A stretch of 25,868 bases of DNA. Origin: Corynebacterium yonathiae. GTDB lineage: Bacteria; Actinomycetota; Actinomycetes; Mycobacteriales; Mycobacteriaceae. This document shows, in pieces, positions 8,137-16,085 of this stretch. The position numbers and the translations under genes were made by a program. Position 1 is the stretch's first letter. Each line of letters begins with the position of its first letter. The notes beneath the pieces are model-generated. The model worked only from the letters and a program-made list of their open reading frames with translations. It did not search any database and was not told where the DNA came from. The stretch covers positions 1-25,868 of the forward strand of contig NZ_JAKOPM010000025.1 in NCBI RefSeq assembly GCF_022288805.1, in the 5' to 3' direction.

Positions 8137-8162
8137 GTCGCGCAGCAACCTCGCCGCAGCAG

Positions 8163-8203
8163 CAAAAGGGGCTGACCCAGCATAGGCTGGCCAGCCCCTT
8201 TTG
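8163..8203. terminator. Bidirectional terminator
   Basis: CAAAAGGGGCTG (8163-8174) and CAGCCCCTTTTG (8192-8203) form a perfect 12-bp inverted repeat between convergent genes. The A-run and T-run on either side let it serve both strands. Confidence 0.85.
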
Positions 8204-8206
8204 CGC

Positions 8207-8620
8207 TTACTGTGGCAGACGCACGCCCGCGGTGAAGCCGTGGCGCTGTGCGAGGTAGCGCACCACGCAATCTAGCGCGTCTAGCTCTTCGCGCGTGCCG
8301 GTAAGCACCTGATGGCAGCCAATACCGCTGCCTGCGCGGGCGCAGGCGCTGCCGCCTTGGGCAAGCGCCGCGACGGAAAGCCCATCCCGGAACCAGCGTG
8401 TGCACCACTGCGCGGTCAGTGGGTCGTCGCCCGGAATGATAAATTCCGATTCGGTACGGATGCACCGATCCATGGCGTGTTCAATCTCCGAGCGCAGCTT
8501 GCGCGGCATCCCGGAAATTTTCAACACACCGGTGACCACGGTGGCGCCACCGTTGACGGAGGGCCACGCGGAGGTGGAGGCCGGCTGTTCAACCGGCGCA
8601 GGGTTAACGCACGTATTCAT
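8207..8620 (-). CDS. Hypothetical protein with six cysteines
   Basis: 137 residues, family not recognised. The ATG at 8620 is preceded by GGAG at 8 bases; the longer frame upstream has no such site. The first 20 residues are Pro/Ser/Ala-rich and probably disordered. The rest looks like one compact alpha/beta domain: GGATVVTGVLKISG, then RKLRSEIEHAMDRC, QWCTRWFRDGLSVAALAQ, GSGIGCHQVLTGTREELDALDC and a helical end. Cysteines are at 4, 53, 73, 93, 102 and 118. They are spread out and do not form a CxxC pair, so a classical zinc ribbon is unlikely. There is no signal peptide or membrane segment. It is convergent with the HAD phosphatase gene and shares its terminator. Confidence 0.6.
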   Translation of the reverse strand: MNTCVNPAPVEQPASTSAWPSVNGGATVVTGVLKISGMPRKLRSEIEHAMDRCIRTESEFIIPGDDPLTAQWCTRWFRDGLSVAALAQGGSACARAGSGIGCHQVLTGTREELDALDCVVRYLAQRHGFTAGVRLPQ

Positions 8621-9121
8621 AGCCGATTCTCCCTCGACATAGATCACCACCGCACCAGGCCTGCCGACCGGGCGCGATGCAAGACGAGCTTCGTCTTCCC
8701 CAACGAACTGTCTGATGCGTCTGCACACAATTTTCCTGCGTCACACCTCCCCCTACAACCCTCAACATTCACTTCAACCCCCGTTCGCTAAACCTCAACC
8801 TCAGGTACAGACTGGGGTTAAAGTTGCAGGTGAAACTAATGTTGCAAATGTGAAACTTGGGTTATTCTGTGAACTTTCTAGACTCGCTCTACACTCTTCA
8901 GCAGAGATCCTGCTCATGCGTGTGAAAGCCCCATTCGGCTTACCCATAAACACGGCGCTTTGCAGTCACGCCGCGAACCTACGCTTTAAGGCTCCCGCTG
9001 CACAAAAATCCCCGAATTTTCCCTCTTCCACGGGGGAGCTTTCCACCGCGCTGCTCCCCCGATAAAAGCAAAAGACACGAGCTAGCGCACTGGAGGGGCC
9101 AGCTCCGCCGAGTTCGACAGA
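8621..9121. other. Non-coding stretch with tandem repeats, a promoter-like site and a hairpin
   Basis: About 500 bp without a convincing gene. It contains imperfect direct repeats GTTGCAGGTGAAACT (8823-8837) and GTTGCAAATGTGAAACT (8841-8857), followed by a plus-strand TATTCT (8863-8868), a small hairpin AGCAG/CTGCT near 8900, and the CGGGGGAGC hairpin at 9031-9061. Together these could delimit an untranslated RNA of about 190 nt on the plus strand. The 116-codon plus frame here is low-complexity and lacks a ribosome binding site. Confidence 0.4.
9031..9061. terminator. GC-rich hairpin, terminator candidate
   Basis: CGGGGGAGC (9031-9039) and GCTCCCCCG (9053-9061) pair perfectly with a 13-nt loop, about 60 nt past the stop of the minus-strand serine hydrolase. 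Neither side has a good T-run. Confidence 0.5.
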
Positions 9122-9916
9122 CTATAAGGAGTTCCAGATGGCGGTGTTCGTATCGTGCCAGAGGGGCTTGCACCATTCGCCAAAATCGCGGCTCGTAAGC
9201 GCGACCATGGCATACTCGCCGGCGACCCAGAGGTAGGTGCCGGACATGCCGAAGTGCCCGACGGCGTCGGCAGGCAGGGCACCCATCCAGTGGTCTTTGT
9301 CGCCGTGGATTTCAAAACCAAGGCCCCAGGTGCAATCTTTAAAGCTGCCGTAACCCGGGACAATGCCGCGCAGGCCACCGAAATGGACACGGCGCATATC
9401 GGCCACGGTGGATGGGTGCAGCAACTGCGGGTCTTGAATTTCCGCAGCAAAGGCCGCCAAGTCCTCCACCGTGGAGACCAATCCGTGGCCGGTCGAGCCT
9501 TCGAGCCGAGTGGAATTCATGCCCAGCGGGGCCAAAACGCCTTCGCGTAGGTATTCGGCAAAGTCCATGCCCGTAGCTTCTGCCACGGTATCCGCGGCCC
9601 ACTCATAACCGGAGGAGGAATAGATGCGGCGCTCGCCTACCGGCTTCTGTGGCTTCCGGGAATCAAAAGAAATGCCGGAGGCGTGCGCAAGCAGATGCTC
9701 CAGGGTCGAGCCCTCCGGACCGGCCGGCTGCTCCAACTCCACCGCGCCTTCTTCCACAGCCAGCATCACGCCATAGGCCGCGACCAGCTTGGTCACCGAT
9801 GCCACCGGAAACTCACGCGCGGTATCGCCTACCGTTTCTTTCACCTCGCCGCGGTGTAGTAGGGCTCCGGCTACCGCATCGGCGGGCCACTGGCTGATCT
9901 GGCTAAATTCACTCAT
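9122..9916 (-). CDS. Serine hydrolase, beta-lactamase/class C PBP-like
   Basis: A 264-residue member of the beta-lactamase (class C)/esterase superfamily. The catalytic SxxK is Ser40-Val-Thr-Lys43, the YxN-like motif is Tyr99-Ser-Ser, and GHFGMSG near residue 216 takes the place of the KTG/HxG box. HLLAHASGI and PLGMNSTRL are typical of the family. It is shorter than true class C enzymes (about 360) and has no signal peptide, so an intracellular esterase, amidase or peptidase is more likely than an antibiotic-resistance enzyme. The ATG at 9916 lies 8 bases after a TAGGCT -10-like hexamer and lacks a ribosome binding site, which suggests a leaderless mRNA. It is divergent from the phosphatase gene to its right. 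Confidence 0.85.
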   Translation of the reverse strand: MSEFSQISQWPADAVAGALLHRGEVKETVGDTAREFPVASVTKLVAAYGVMLAVEEGAVELEQPAGPEGSTLEHLLAHASGISFDSRKPQKPVGERRIYSSSGYEWAADTVAEATGMDFAEYLREGVLAPLGMNSTRLEGSTGHGLVSTVEDLAAFAAEIQDPQLLHPSTVADMRRVHFGGLRGIVPGYGSFKDCTWGLGFEIHGDKDHWMGALPADAVGHFGMSGTYLWVAGEYAMVALTSRDFGEWCKPLWHDTNTAIWNSL

Positions 9917-10050
9917 GCCCTACAGCCTACTGAGACAGGATCGTCTAGGGGCCGGAGCATAAGGGCGAGGGGGCAAGGAAGTAAACCTCCAGTTAAGACA
10001 AAAAGAACTCTTTATGTAATTGGCCAGAAACCGCTTGCACAGGCAGCAAA

Positions 10051-10072
10051 CATGACAAAGCTTTAAGTCATG
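10051..10072 (+). promoter_or_regulatory. Inverted repeat covering the start of the PhoD gene
   Basis: CATGAC (10051-10056), the palindrome AAAGCTTT (10057-10064) and GTCATG (10067-10072) form a near-perfect dyad with a 2-base bulge. It includes the start codon and replaces any ribosome binding site. It could be an operator or an mRNA hairpin that hides the start. Confidence 0.35.
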
Positions 10073-11761
10073 CCTAATAATTCTCAGAATCAATCCGCTT
10101 CTGCCCGCGAAAACGTCAACCGCCGCCGCTTCCTGCAAACCACCGGCACCGCGGGTGTGGCCATCGCCCTATCCACCGCCGCCGGTAATACCGCCAATGC
10201 ACAAAGCAGCCTCTCGCCGCGCGTGGAGCAGCACATGGTCGAACCCAAGCTGGGTGAGCGCCCCTTCCTCCACGGCGTAGCCTCGGGTGATCCTATCCCG
10301 GATTCGGTCATCTTGTGGACGCGCGTGACCCCGGAAGCCGATGCCATGCCGGGATCCGGCTTGGGCGAGGCCACGCAGGTGGAGTGGGAAATTGCCAAGG
10401 ATGAGGGATTCGGGGACGTCGTCGAGCGGGGCGAAGTGACTACCAATGCCAACCAAGACCACACTGTGCACGTGGACCCGCACGGGCTGGAGCCGGAGAC
10501 AGTGTACTTTTACCGCTTTAAGGCGCAGGATAAGTACTCGCCCGTCGGCCGCACCAAAACCGCCCCGGCGCTGAGCGCCTCCCCGGAAGAGCTCACCTTC
10601 GGCGTGGCCAGCTGTGCGAACTGGGAGTCTGGATTCTTCAACGCCTATGGCGATATTGCCCAGCGCGGCCGCGCCGACCAGCTGGATTATATGATCTTCT
10701 TGGGCGACTATATCTACGAGTACCCACAGCGCGAATACGCAGGTAATGGCCCGGTGCGTCTGCACCACCCAGCGCACGAGATTATCTCGCTGGAGGACTA
10801 CCGCATCCGCCTTGGCCGCTACCGCACTGATGAGAACCTGCAAGCCGCACACGGTGCGCTGCCGTGGGTTGTGGTCTGGGACGACCACGAGGTGGCCAAC
10901 GATAACTGGCGCGAGGGCGCCGAAAACCACACCGAAGGCGAGGAGGGCGCTTTCCTGGACCGTCGCAAGGCCGCGATGCAAGCCTACTTTGAATGGATGC
11001 CGGTGCGTGCAACCAACCCGTCCGAGCAAGGCCACCTCTACCGCAGCCTAACTTTTGGTGACCTGGTGGAGCTGACCATGATGGATCTGCGCACCTACCG
11101 CGATGAACAGGTGCGTTTCGGCCCGCGCAAGATGGCCGCAGAAGGCCGCACGATGCTAGGCTCCGAGCAGTACAATTGGCTGCTCAATAAGATTGAAACC
11201 TCTTCTGCCAAGTGGAATATGCTGGGCAATTCCGTCATGTTCTCCCCCATGAACCTGGCCACCCTGCAAAGGGATGACAAGACCAAGCCGGTTTCTTCTT
11301 CACTGTCTTCCAATATCACCGGCATTCCGGTCAATGGCGACCAGTGGGATGGTTACTCTGCAGAGCGCCGCCTGCTTATCGACGCCCTTTCCAAGCACGA
11401 TTCCCACACCCTCTTTGTCACCGGCGATATCCACTCCGAGTGGGCGCATAATATCAGCAAGGATGGCCGCATCTTCGGCGCTGAGATGGTCTGCGCCTCC
11501 GTTTCTGCGCCAAATGTTAACGAGCAGCTTAAACTGCCGGAAGGCAACGAGCTTTCCAAGCTTGCCCAGCGCTACCTGCTGGGTGCCAACCCGCACACCC
11601 GCCACGTGGACCTAGACCACCATGGCTATAGCTTTGTTACCGTGCGCCCGGATTCGGCGGAAATGCACTGGCTGCGCGTGGATAACCTGCTCACCGCCAA
11701 GTCCCCGGTTCGCGAGGCCGTAACCATGACCTGGCGCCCGGGTGAGGGCTACACCAAATAG
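10070..11761 (+). CDS. phoD: PhoD-type alkaline phosphatase/phosphodiesterase, Tat-exported
   Basis: 563 residues. The N-terminus carries a twin-arginine signal (NRRRFLQ, residues 17-23), a hydrophobic stretch, and a probable cleavage after A-N-A near residue 44, so it is exported folded, with metals inserted. The PhoD N-terminal domain follows (HGVASGDPIPDSVILWTRVTP, 68-88), then the metallophosphatase core: ASCANW (180-185), FLGDYIYEYPQ (Asp213, Tyr214), WDDHEVANDN (270-279) and TGDIHSEWAHNI near residue 455. These match the Ca/Fe-binding residues of PhoD enzymes, which release phosphate from esters and diesters outside the cell. No ribosome binding site precedes the ATG. I saw no clear Pho-box repeats upstream, so phosphate control is only presumed. 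Confidence 0.93.
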   Translation: MPNNSQNQSASARENVNRRRFLQTTGTAGVAIALSTAAGNTANAQSSLSPRVEQHMVEPKLGERPFLHGVASGDPIPDSVILWTRVTPEADAMPGSGLGEATQVEWEIAKDEGFGDVVERGEVTTNANQDHTVHVDPHGLEPETVYFYRFKAQDKYSPVGRTKTAPALSASPEELTFGVASCANWESGFFNAYGDIAQRGRADQLDYMIFLGDYIYEYPQREYAGNGPVRLHHPAHEIISLEDYRIRLGRYRTDENLQAAHGALPWVVVWDDHEVANDNWREGAENHTEGEEGAFLDRRKAAMQAYFEWMPVRATNPSEQGHLYRSLTFGDLVELTMMDLRTYRDEQVRFGPRKMAAEGRTMLGSEQYNWLLNKIETSSAKWNMLGNSVMFSPMNLATLQRDDKTKPVSSSLSSNITGIPVNGDQWDGYSAERRLLIDALSKHDSHTLFVTGDIHSEWAHNISKDGRIFGAEMVCASVSAPNVNEQLKLPEGNELSKLAQRYLLGANPHTRHVDLDHHGYSFVTVRPDSAEMHWLRVDNLLTAKSPVREAVTMTWRPGEGYTK

Positions 11762-11826
11762 TTGTAAGTTCTGTCACATGACAGATACTTGTTGTTAACG
11801 ACCGGGTAGTACACCTTCGATAGTCA

Positions 11827-11860
11827 TAGTGAAATACCCTCTCTCTGGGGAATTTCACTA
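11827..11860 (+). terminator. Hairpin downstream of phoD
   Basis: TAGTGAAAT-A-CC (11827-11838) pairs with GG-A-ATTTCACTA (from about 11849 to 11860). The stem is about 12 bp with one mismatch and the loop is CT-rich. Confidence 0.55.
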
Positions 11861-11889
11861 CCTATCACTCGCCGGCCTCTGGCCCCCTT

Positions 11890-11922
11890 TATGCCGCGGA
11901 TTCTTCCCTAGTCCGCGGCATA
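11890..11922. terminator. Hairpin overlapping the stop codon of the Old Yellow Enzyme gene
   Basis: TATGCCGCGGA (11890-11900) and TCCGCGGCATA (11912-11922) form a perfect 11-bp stem; TTTAT follows on the plus strand. The stop of the minus-strand gene (11908-11910) lies in the loop. It probably ends phoD transcription and may act both ways. Confidence 0.65.
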
Positions 11923-12996
11923 TTTATAGTCGATGTAGCCGCGCTCGCCGCCCAGGTAGAACGTATCCTGATCCGGCTCGTTAAGCTCCAAGCCCTCGCG
12001 CCAACGGCGCACCAAGTCCGGGTTGGCAATGAGCTGGCGGCCCACCACTGCGGCATCAACGTAGTCCAGCTCGATTTCACGCTGCGCATCTCCCTTAGAA
12101 GTTACCGTGGGGAAGCCATCATTCATCAGCACCTTGGTCACGCCATTTGCGCGGGCCTTTTGCGCCAGCGTGGCGATAAGCTCGCTTTCCGGCTCGCCGT
12201 GTAGCAGGGATACGTAGGCCAGGTTCAGCGGTGCCAGGGCATCGAGCAGTCCGCCGTAGGTGGCCAGCATGTCGTCCTGGTCATCCTCGATGACCTCCTG
12301 CACATTATGCGCCGGCGAGAACCGCACGCCCACGCGGTCGGCGCCGATTTCCTCCGCCACGGCGCGGATGACCATTTCCGGCAGGCGCCAGCGGTTTTCC
12401 GGGCTGCCGCCAAATTCATCCTCGCGCTTATTGGACGAAGCCGCCATGAACTCATGCAGCAGGTAGCCATTCGCGTTGTGGATTTCCACGCCGTCGACGC
12501 CGGCGTCGATAGCCCGGCGCGCGCCCTGACGGAATTCCTCCACAATGCGCGGCAGCTCCTCGGTCTTCAGCTCGCGCGGGACCGGCGCCGGCATTTTGCC
12601 GGAAAAGCCACGCACGGTTCCGCCCCAATCGAAGGAGCTCGGAGCCTCTGGATCTGCACCGCCAATCAGATCTGGGTGGCTGGTGCGGCCACCGTGCATG
12701 ATCTGCATGAACAAGGTTCCGCCGGCCTCGTGGACTCGGTCTGCCACCGCGCGCCAGCCTTCTGCCTGTTCCTCGGTGGCAATGCCTGCCTGGCCGGGGA
12801 ATGCGCGGTTGGTCCACGCCGGGAAGGTTCCTTCCGTGACGACCAGCCCGGCCGTGGCACGTTGCGAGTAGTACTTCTGGTGCAGCTCGGTAGGCACACC
12901 GCTTTCGCCTGCGCGCTGGCGGGTCAGCGCCGCCATGGTCACGCGATTATCTAACGTGTATCGGCCAAGTTCCAGTGGTTCGAAAAGTGATGTCAT
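11908..12996 (-). CDS. Old Yellow Enzyme family NADH:flavin oxidoreductase
   Basis: A 362-residue FMN-dependent TIM-barrel enzyme close to N-ethylmaleimide reductase/xenobiotic reductase. These proteins reduce activated alkenes, quinones, nitro compounds or nitrate esters using NAD(P)H. Key residues are the substrate-binding pair His173 and Asn176 with Tyr178 in HNANGYLLHEF, MQIMHGGRTSHP (97-108), NRWRLPEMVIRA (201-212), VGVRFSPAHN with Arg225, and the FMN phosphate site GRQLIANPDLVRRW near the end. It starts at ATG 12996 without a ribosome binding site; a TATGCG-like -10 nearby suggests a leaderless transcript. No dedicated regulator is adjacent. The physiological substrate is unknown. Confidence 0.92.
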   Translation of the reverse strand: MTSLFEPLELGRYTLDNRVTMAALTRQRAGESGVPTELHQKYYSQRATAGLVVTEGTFPAWTNRAFPGQAGIATEEQAEGWRAVADRVHEAGGTLFMQIMHGGRTSHPDLIGGADPEAPSSFDWGGTVRGFSGKMPAPVPRELKTEELPRIVEEFRQGARRAIDAGVDGVEIHNANGYLLHEFMAASSNKREDEFGGSPENRWRLPEMVIRAVAEEIGADRVGVRFSPAHNVQEVIEDDQDDMLATYGGLLDALAPLNLAYVSLLHGEPESELIATLAQKARANGVTKVLMNDGFPTVTSKGDAQREIELDYVDAAVVGRQLIANPDLVRRWREGLELNEPDQDTFYLGGERGYIDYKYAAD

Positions 12997-13017
12997 GCTT
13001 AGCGCAACGCATAGCCG

Positions 13018-13076
13018 CTCTGCGCTATTTCATCTCCGCCAATAAGGAGCGGTGGACGAGCCGGCTCAACGCAGAG
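13018..13076 (-). repeat. Inverted repeat between mscCG and the Old Yellow Enzyme gene
   Basis: CTCTGCG (13018-13024) pairs with CGCAGAG (13070-13076), and an inner CTCC/GGAG pair sits in the loop. It lies in the 88 bp between two minus-strand genes and could slow or end read-through from mscCG. There is no T-run. Confidence 0.3.
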
Positions 13077-13084
13077 AGCCAACC

Positions 13085-14647
13085 TTACTGGCGGGGTTCA
13101 GCGGGTATCGCCACACCTGTGCTGCCAGCAGTTCCAGACGCTTGGGTGCCGTCGCCGGCATCAGGCGCAGTAGCGGTGCCATTGGCGGCGCTCGGGGCCG
13201 GCGAGGCATTACCGGTAGCGCCCGTTCCCTGGCCGTCACCGGCAGGACTATCGGTCGGCCCGGCACCATCGGTGCCTTGCGGGTTGGCGGTCTCGGTGGC
13301 GGCAGCGCCATCCTCCGTCGGCTCGTAGGTCGTGCCGGTCTCGGTGGTTTCGGGTGTGGGGTCGGTAGAGGGGGCGTCGGAAAGCTGCGAGGAGGAAGTC
13401 TCCTCGCCGCTATCGCGCCAGTGTTCAGGCGAGAGCCAGCCGGCGTCCGCGTTTTCGGGGTTGCTCGAGGCCAAAGTCAAGGCACCCACAACCAGCAGCG
13501 CGAGGACAAGACCCGTAGTGGAGGCGCGGACCCGGCCACCAAAGGTGGCCATCTTCTGGAATTTGGTATTAGTCTCCAGCTCTCGCCAGACGCCTCGGGA
13601 CGCCTCGGGGTCTTGATCGTCATCATCAGGCAGCGCGGGCCTTCCGGGGCCATCGCTATCTGGGCCATCTACCTCGGCGGGTTTATTCGCTGCAGCTTGC
13701 GCCGGCTGGGAGTCGGGTCGGGAGCCCTCCCCTGCTGCAGAAGCATCTTTGACGGATTCCTGAGCCGCGGTATTTCCCTGCGGTGGGGTCAGCGGGCGCT
13801 GGATTTCGTCCAAGTCGGCCACGTTGTAGTGGTCCCAGAATTCCGCGAGCAGCGCCGAGCGGATGGCGCGCTCCACTGCCCACTGGCGGGCGGGATTAAC
13901 AGTGACCAGCACGCGGTAGGTCACGTGCCAGGACTGGCCGGCGGCCTGCGGGGCAACCAGCTGGGTGGCCGGCAGCACCTCCAGCTCACCGTTGACATCC
14001 ACGGCAATGGATGGCTCGCGAATTGCCTGCTCGGAGATGGTGCGCACCCGGCGCGTGATCTCCGGTAAGGTCTCGCCTTCTTGCACGGGCACGTCGAAGT
14101 TGACCACAGCGCGCGACCATTCTTGGGAATAGTTTGTTACCGCACCGGCCGAGCTATTAGGAACGGTGACCAACTCACCAGTAGGCGTGCGCACCTTAGT
14201 GGTGCGCAAAGTCAGCATCACCACGGTACCTTCCACGTCGGTCACGCCATCAAAGCTGACGTAATCGCCCACACCAAATTGCTTTTCCGACAGGATGAAA
14301 AAGCCGGAGAGAAAATCCGCAATGATGGACTGGGCGCCAAAGCCCACAGCGGCCGAAACTATCGTCGCCGGCACCGCCGCGCCTACCGCGGGCACACCGA
14401 TATTGGTCAGCGCGGCCCAAATGATGAGGAAGTACGCCACCGCCTGCACGATGTAGACCAATGCACCAGTCAAAGCTAGGCGGGCCTTGGTGGCCTCTTC
14501 CTCTTCATCAAGGCGGCGCTCCATGATGCGGATCGCCAGCCTGCCGATGCGCGGGATCAAAATACCGATCAGCAGCAGCGCGATAAGTGGTAAGCCGTGG
14601 TCAACGAAGATGCTCCACAGCTCGTAGAAGTAATACTTCAGGTTCAT
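13085..14647 (-). CDS. mscCG: MscS-type mechanosensitive channel, MscCG-like
   Basis: 520 residues with the layout of corynebacterial MscCG, the mechanosensitive channel that also exports glutamate and responds to osmotic downshift. Three membrane segments lie at about 17-35, 60-82 and 88-118. The pore helix has the MscS pattern AAVPATIVSAAVGFGAQSI, and IADFLSGFFILSEKQFGVGD (109-128) leads to the MscS beta domain and a cytosolic cage domain to about residue 275. An acidic Pro/Ala-rich linker (285-350) is followed by GGRVR and a fourth membrane segment (376-395), then a tail of about 125 residues rich in Thr, Pro, Gly and Ala. The fourth segment and WLSP motif are the MscCG hallmark. A TAATCT -10 just before the ATG and AGAGGA directly in front suggest a very short or absent leader. 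Confidence 0.93.
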   Translation of the reverse strand: MNLKYYFYELWSIFVDHGLPLIALLLIGILIPRIGRLAIRIMERRLDEEEEATKARLALTGALVYIVQAVAYFLIIWAALTNIGVPAVGAAVPATIVSAAVGFGAQSIIADFLSGFFILSEKQFGVGDYVSFDGVTDVEGTVVMLTLRTTKVRTPTGELVTVPNSSAGAVTNYSQEWSRAVVNFDVPVQEGETLPEITRRVRTISEQAIREPSIAVDVNGELEVLPATQLVAPQAAGQSWHVTYRVLVTVNPARQWAVERAIRSALLAEFWDHYNVADLDEIQRPLTPPQGNTAAQESVKDASAAGEGSRPDSQPAQAAANKPAEVDGPDSDGPGRPALPDDDDQDPEASRGVWRELETNTKFQKMATFGGRVRASTTGLVLALLVVGALTLASSNPENADAGWLSPEHWRDSGEETSSSQLSDAPSTDPTPETTETGTTYEPTEDGAAATETANPQGTDGAGPTDSPAGDGQGTGATGNASPAPSAANGTATAPDAGDGTQASGTAGSTGVAIPAEPRQ

Positions 14648-14773
14648 TCCTCTAGATTAGGGCGCGCGCCTGAAAACTGGATGCCAGTTGGCTGCCAGCA
14701 ACCGTGCAAGTGCCCACTGGCCCAAGCGCGGTAGGACACTTAGCCGCCTAGCTGCTACGCGCTGAACCAGTCC

Positions 14774-15829
14774 CTAATCACGAGAGTTATAGCGCTTCAT
14801 GAGGCGATCAATGAGCTCATCGGTAAGCTTGTCATCTTCCAAAATGGCATCGAGCAGGCGCTGCGATTCCTCGTTAGAGGCCTGTTCCTCCTCGTTATAG
14901 GAGTCACCGGTGAGGTCCACGCCGAAGTCCGTATCATCGGTTTCCGGCATGACCGCGCTGAGCTGATCCACATCAGACTCGAAGGACTCCATAAACTCGC
15001 TGGCCTCCGCGGCGGCTTCCTTGCGCCGCTTGCCGGATCGTACTTCCTTTTCGATGCGGCGCTGCAGCGCTGCCTCCATCTGGCGGTGACGCCAAGAACG
15101 TAGGCGGTGCGGCTCTAGGCGACGCCCCACTGCACGGCTCTTATTTTCGGCTTTCTTGGCCAACACCTTCACCTGGGCGGCAGTGTGATTAATCGGCGCC
15201 CAATCCTGATAGGCCGGCACGCGCCACCCGGCCCAAATGCCCAGCAGTGCCAAGAAGATGGAGACCAACGGCCCAATAATCATGCCCACTGCCATCATGT
15301 CGAAATGGTGGCCAACCAAGACGATGACAGCGCAGGCAACGGCTGGGATAACCGTCGGCTGGTTATCACCAAAGACGCTCGGCTCTCGCCCCATCACGAT
15401 GTCACGAATCATCGATCCACCCGTGGCGGTAAACACGCCCATCATGATGCATGGAATCAGCGGCAGCCCATAGGTGATGGCCTTCACGGCGCCGGTAGCG
15501 GCCCAGAGACCGGATACGATGGCGTCGCCATGCGCTTGCAGATAATCCCAGGTCTTGCCTTTGAAGTAGACAAAGCGGGCGATTAGCGCGCCGGTAAAGG
15601 CCAAGTAGAGGTATTCCGGCTGGCTCATTGCCGCGACGGTGCCACGGTTAATGAGCACGTCGCGCACCATGCCGCCGCCTAGAGACGAGAACATCGCAAT
15701 GAAGAAAAAGCCGATGATATCGTAGCCACGCTTGCGCGCCATAGTGCCACCGATAATTCCCATCAGCAGCACACCACTGATATCGGACCAGCGGTAGAGA
15801 GCTTCAATGAGCGGATCTACTTCAACCAT
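14774..15829 (-). CDS. TRIC-family (UPF0126) membrane protein with long cytosolic tail
   Basis: 351 residues. The first about 215 residues hold two repeats of the TRIC cation-channel fold, each of three helices with the conserved kink motif: GGGMVRD at 51-57 and GGSMIRD at 137-143, plus GVFTATGGSM. Bacterial members (YicG/YadS/UPF0126) are trimeric monovalent cation channels. The start ATG at 15829 is preferred over one 21 codons earlier because the membrane domain begins directly after it (MVEVDPLIEALYRWSDISG), in line with family length. The remaining about 135 residues are unusual for the family: first basic (ENKSRAVGRRLEPHRLRSWR), then acidic (SDVDQLSAVMPETDDTD), ending in a charged helix. 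This soluble tail may gate or localise the channel. Confidence 0.85.
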   Translation of the reverse strand: MVEVDPLIEALYRWSDISGVLLMGIIGGTMARKRGYDIIGFFFIAMFSSLGGGMVRDVLINRGTVAAMSQPEYLYLAFTGALIARFVYFKGKTWDYLQAHGDAIVSGLWAATGAVKAITYGLPLIPCIMMGVFTATGGSMIRDIVMGREPSVFGDNQPTVIPAVACAVIVLVGHHFDMMAVGMIIGPLVSIFLALLGIWAGWRVPAYQDWAPINHTAAQVKVLAKKAENKSRAVGRRLEPHRLRSWRHRQMEAALQRRIEKEVRSGKRRKEAAAEASEFMESFESDVDQLSAVMPETDDTDFGVDLTGDSYNEEEQASNEESQRLLDAILEDDKLTDELIDRLMKRYNSRD

Positions 15830-15890
15830 ATGGTTATTAGACTTCACCGCCCGCCCCTGCGCAATCTGTACACCCAAATGCGCAGTTAGC

Positions 15891-15921
15891 AAAAAGGCGC
15901 CGGCACTGCTTGCCGACGCCT
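15891..15921 (-). terminator. Terminator of the CAT tRNA
   Basis: On the minus strand AGGCGTCGGCA (15921-15911) pairs with TGCCGGCGCCT (15905-15895) with one mismatch and a 5-nt loop, followed by TTTTT. Confidence 0.8.
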
Positions 15922-15932
15922 CCCTATCACCG

Positions 15933-16006
15933 TGGGGCCAGCGGGGCTCGAACCCGCGACCAACGGATTATGAGTCCGTAGCTCTAACCGACTGAGCTAT
16001 AGCCCC
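15933..16006 (-). tRNA. tRNA with anticodon CAT (Met elongator or Ile2)
   Basis: The minus strand folds as a 74-nt tRNA without an encoded CCA: acceptor GGGGCTA/TGGCCCC, D arm GCTC-GAGC, anticodon stem ACGGA/TCCGT with loop CTCATAA (anticodon CAT), T arm with GGTTCGAGCC. The first base pair is G-C and the D arm lacks initiator features, so it is not tRNA-fMet. CAT is shared by elongator Met and by Ile2, whose C is changed to lysidine by TilS; I cannot separate them with certainty. Confidence 0.93.
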
Positions 16007-16085
16007 ACGCGGAGCCACTGCCACTAAGGGCGAAGATCCGCTCTCCAAAGAGTAGTCAATAGGGCTCAAAAGACCAATTTGCCCC

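Noticed and set aside
8729..9061. Actinobacterial 6C RNA
   Set aside because: C-runs are present, but I could not build the two stem-loops with six C in both loops, so the match fails.
8715..9065. 116-codon plus frame in the 8.7-9.1 kb gap
   Set aside because: No ribosome binding site, crosses tandem repeats and a hairpin, and the product is unlike any protein I know; treated as non-coding.
9122..9916. Beta-lactamase resistance gene
   Set aside because: It has the SxxK fold motif but lacks a signal peptide and the class C length and KTG motif, so an esterase/peptidase-like role is more plausible.
10169..11035. 288-codon minus frame inside phoD
   Set aside because: Shadow of the phoD coding sequence; no family resemblance and no start signals.
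13052..14068. 338-codon plus frame over the mscCG tail
   Set aside because: Low-complexity product antisense to the Thr/Pro/Gly-rich tail of the channel gene; explained by repeat-like codons.
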